A stretch of 6,195 bases of DNA from Gammaproteobacteria bacterium. Lineage in GTDB: Bacteria > Pseudomonadota > Gammaproteobacteria > Enterobacterales > Alteromonadaceae. Each line of letters opens with the position of its first letter. The stretch's first letter is position 1. Below are positions 4,569-6,195 of the stretch, piece after piece. Position numbers and translations under genes: made by a program. The stretch spans positions 1 to 6,195 of the forward strand of contig JAIXSW010000043.1 of NCBI GenBank assembly GCA_027484495.1, in the 5' to 3' direction. The notes below the pieces were generated by a model. That model was not told where the DNA came from, ran no database searches, and saw only the letters and a program-made list of their open reading frames with translations.

Positions 4569-6195
4569 GTTTCTGCTGTCTAGCTGCTTTTGGTTCGGTT
4601 GTGTGGGGTTCAGCGGCACTGCGCGGGCTGAATTGCCAGTACAGATGCCAGCACTGATGCCGCAGCCGGCGCAGCTGCAAGGCGCTGGCACTCTGTTGCC
4701 AATACCAAAGTCTTTGCGGGTTGCTGTAGAAGGCCCGGACCAGTTGGCGCAAAGCGCGGCCTTGCAGTTACTGGCGCAGTTTCAGCCGCAATTGCAGCTA
4801 CGGCAGGTTGAGCCGGCCCAGGCGCACTTGCAGATCCGGTTTCGCCAATCCATTGCAATGCCGGGCCCGGACGATGATGAAAGTTATCAGCTTGAGATCA
4901 ACAAAGACCGTATCAGCTTAAGCGCCGACAGTAGCACGGGCATGTTGTACGGCCTGATGACGCTGAGTCAGCTGATCCGCTGCGACAGCAGTGCCACAGC
5001 AAATAGCAGCTGCACAGTGCCGGCGGTGACCATTAAAGATCAGCCACGTTTTCGCTGGCGCGGCTTGTTACTCGACAGCGCGCGGCGTTTTATCCCGCTG
5101 GCCGATATCCGCCGCACGCTCGATGGCATGGCTGCGGCCAAACTCAATGTGCTGCACTGGCATTTAACTGATGATCAAGGCTGGCGGATTGAATCAAAGG
5201 CCTATCCCAAACTGCAGCAATTGGCCAGTCAGGGTCAGTTTTATACTCAGGCTGAAGTGCAGGAACTCGTTGCTTATGCCGCAGCCCGTGGCATCCGCGT
5301 GGTGCCGGAGCTGGATCTGCCTGGTCATGCATCAGCCATTGGCATGGCCTATCCGGAGTTGCTGGCCTGGCCCGACGCGGTGCTGGACCAACAAGGTATA
5401 AAACCGCTGCCGGCGGAGCGGCGGTTTGGTGTCTTTGCGCCGGTATTGGATATCAGCAATGCGGCGACCTGGCAGTTTATTCAGGCGTTAGTGGCTGAGT
5501 GGCGTCAGATGTTTCCCGATCCTTATCTGCACATTGGTGGCGATGAAGTCAAAGCGGACCATTGGCTGGCGAACAGTAAAATTCAGCGGCTGATGCAGCA
5601 ACAGCAGCTCGCCGACGGCCATGCCCTGCAGGCGTATTTTAATCAGCAGCTGGCGCAGTTATTACAGCAACACCAGCGGCGAATGATCGGCTGGGACGAA
5701 ACGCTGCACCCGCAATTACCACAAACCACGCTAGTGCAAAGCTGGCAAGGTCAGGATGCTTTGGGTGCTGCCGTGCGCGCCGGGCATCCGGCGTTATTGT
5801 CGGCTGGTTTTTACCTCGATATGCCGCAGCCGGCGGCTTATCACTGGCAAAATGATCCGCTGCTCGTCACCGCACCTTTGCCGGTGCTGACTGAGGTCAG
5901 GCAGCAGCTGCAATTTGCTTATCGCTTGCAACGCTTAAACGGTAAGCCTGTGACCGGCACTGTCCGGTTGTATCAAAGAAAAAATGGTCAGTGGCAGGGC
6001 CGTCTTGCCGCAACGGGCCGTGGCGTGGTGCCGGCTCAGGTGCGCGTCTGGCCGCTAAAACCGGGCGCTGGTGCGTTGCAAGTGCGGGTCGATGCTGATA
6101 ATTATCTCGGGCCGGTGCAACTGCGGTTTAGTCTGCAGCAGAGCACAGTCGCCAGCGCACAGGCGCTGATCGGCAACCACAGTTATCCGCTGGAA
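4558..6195 (+). CDS. Exported GH20 beta-N-acetylhexosaminidase, 3' partial
   Basis: The first 546 codons are present and the frame is still open at the window end. The enzyme removes terminal beta-GlcNAc from chitooligosaccharides by substrate-assisted catalysis. Residues 1-24 form a Sec signal peptide (KFLLSSCFWFGCVGF core, ARA|E cleavage), so it is likely periplasmic. An N-terminal GH20b-type alpha/beta domain spans about 45-160, with C142 and C152 a possible disulfide. The TIM barrel starts at about 165: RGLLLDSARRF (R174 or its neighbours bind the -1 sugar), HWHLTDDQGW at 200-209, PELDLPGHA at 250-258, HIGGDEV at 325-331 with catalytic pair D329/E330, GWDE at 378-381, SWQG at 395-398 and FYLDM at 418-422 (catalytic Tyr419). 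The usual GGExxxWxE element does not follow the NDPL at 432-435. Instead over 100 residues of beta-rich sequence appear, suggesting a domain inserted in the barrel. The gene overlaps the kinase by 11 bp, so it is the fifth gene of the cluster. Confidence 0.94.
   Translation, partial: MRFKFLLSSCFWFGCVGFSGTARAELPVQMPALMPQPAQLQGAGTLLPIPKSLRVAVEGPDQLAQSAALQLLAQFQPQLQLRQVEPAQAHLQIRFRQSIAMPGPDDDESYQLEINKDRISLSADSSTGMLYGLMTLSQLIRCDSSATANSSCTVPAVTIKDQPRFRWRGLLLDSARRFIPLADIRRTLDGMAAAKLNVLHWHLTDDQGWRIESKAYPKLQQLASQGQFYTQAEVQELVAYAAARGIRVVPELDLPGHASAIGMAYPELLAWPDAVLDQQGIKPLPAERRFGVFAPVLDISNAATWQFIQALVAEWRQMFPDPYLHIGGDEVKADHWLANSKIQRLMQQQQLADGHALQAYFNQQLAQLLQQHQRRMIGWDETLHPQLPQTTLVQSWQGQDALGAAVRAGHPALLSAGFYLDMPQPAAYHWQNDPLLVTAPLPVLTEVRQQLQFAYRLQRLNGKPVTGTVRLYQRKNGQWQGRLAATGRGVVPAQVRVWPLKPGAGALQVRVDADNYLGPVQLRFSLQQSTVASAQALIGNHSYPLE

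Noticed and set aside
4558..4632. GH20 as a lipoprotein through LSSC at residues 7-10
   Set aside because: The cysteine comes only 9 residues after the start, too early for a lipoprotein signal, and a clear type I cleavage site (ARA before E25) follows a full hydrophobic core.
1..6195. CRISPR arrays, tRNA/rRNA genes, insertion sequences, phage or conjugation modules
   Set aside because: Nearly the whole window is occupied by five ordinary metabolic genes, and no repeat arrays, transposase motifs or RNA-gene folds were seen on either strand.

Overview
The window is a compact, single-strand gene cluster, all on +, from a moderately GC-rich bacterium. Leu codons TTA/TTG are common despite GC-rich third positions, Shine-Dalgarno sites are strong, and the operon has no introns. 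Together with the gene families this points to a chitin-degrading gammaproteobacterium of the Alteromonadales/Rheinheimera/Xanthomonas-like kind. The phylum is a moderate-confidence guess and the genus cannot be read from the sequence.

Layout: (1) 1-47 is probably the tail of an upstream gene plus a small inverted repeat. (2) 69-1538 is a D-aminoacylase-family (amidohydrolase) N-deacylase with its full metal and carboxylate-binding residue set. (3) 1544-1927 is a RidA/YjgF-family enamine/imine deaminase, 5 bp after gene 1. (4) 1928-2022 is the only real gap, 95 bp, with a perfect 6-bp inverted repeat and a 17-codon mini-ORF. (5) 2023-3576 is a sodium:solute symporter (SSS family). (6) 3576-4568 is a PfkB-family sugar kinase closely resembling 2-keto-3-deoxygluconate (KDG) kinase, overlapping the symporter stop by 1 base. 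(7) 4558-6195 is a secreted family GH20 beta-N-acetylhexosaminidase, overlapping the kinase by 11 bases and running off the window. It shows what looks like an inserted beta-rich domain inside its catalytic barrel. No RNA genes, mobile elements, CRISPR arrays or convincing terminators are visible.

How the genes fit together (inference): D-aminoacylases remove acyl groups from N-acyl-D-amino acids, and 2-amino-2-deoxy-D-gluconate (glucosaminate) is a D-amino acid. The set GH20 + transporter + N-deacylase + RidA + KDG kinase therefore makes an economical route for the oxidised chain end that chitin-cleaving LPMOs (or an oxidase) create. GH20 releases N-acetylglucosaminate (GlcNAc1A) in the periplasm, the symporter imports it, the deacylase gives glucosaminate plus acetate, a PLP-dependent dehydratase/deaminase (not in the window, predicted nearby) gives KDG plus ammonia with RidA clearing the enamine/imine intermediate, and the kinase makes KDPG for the Entner-Doudoroff aldolase. 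This bypasses NagA/NagB. From memory, a chitin-oxidation pathway of this type has been reported in a marine Pseudoalteromonas, so the concept may be known. Whether these genes match it one for one cannot be checked here.
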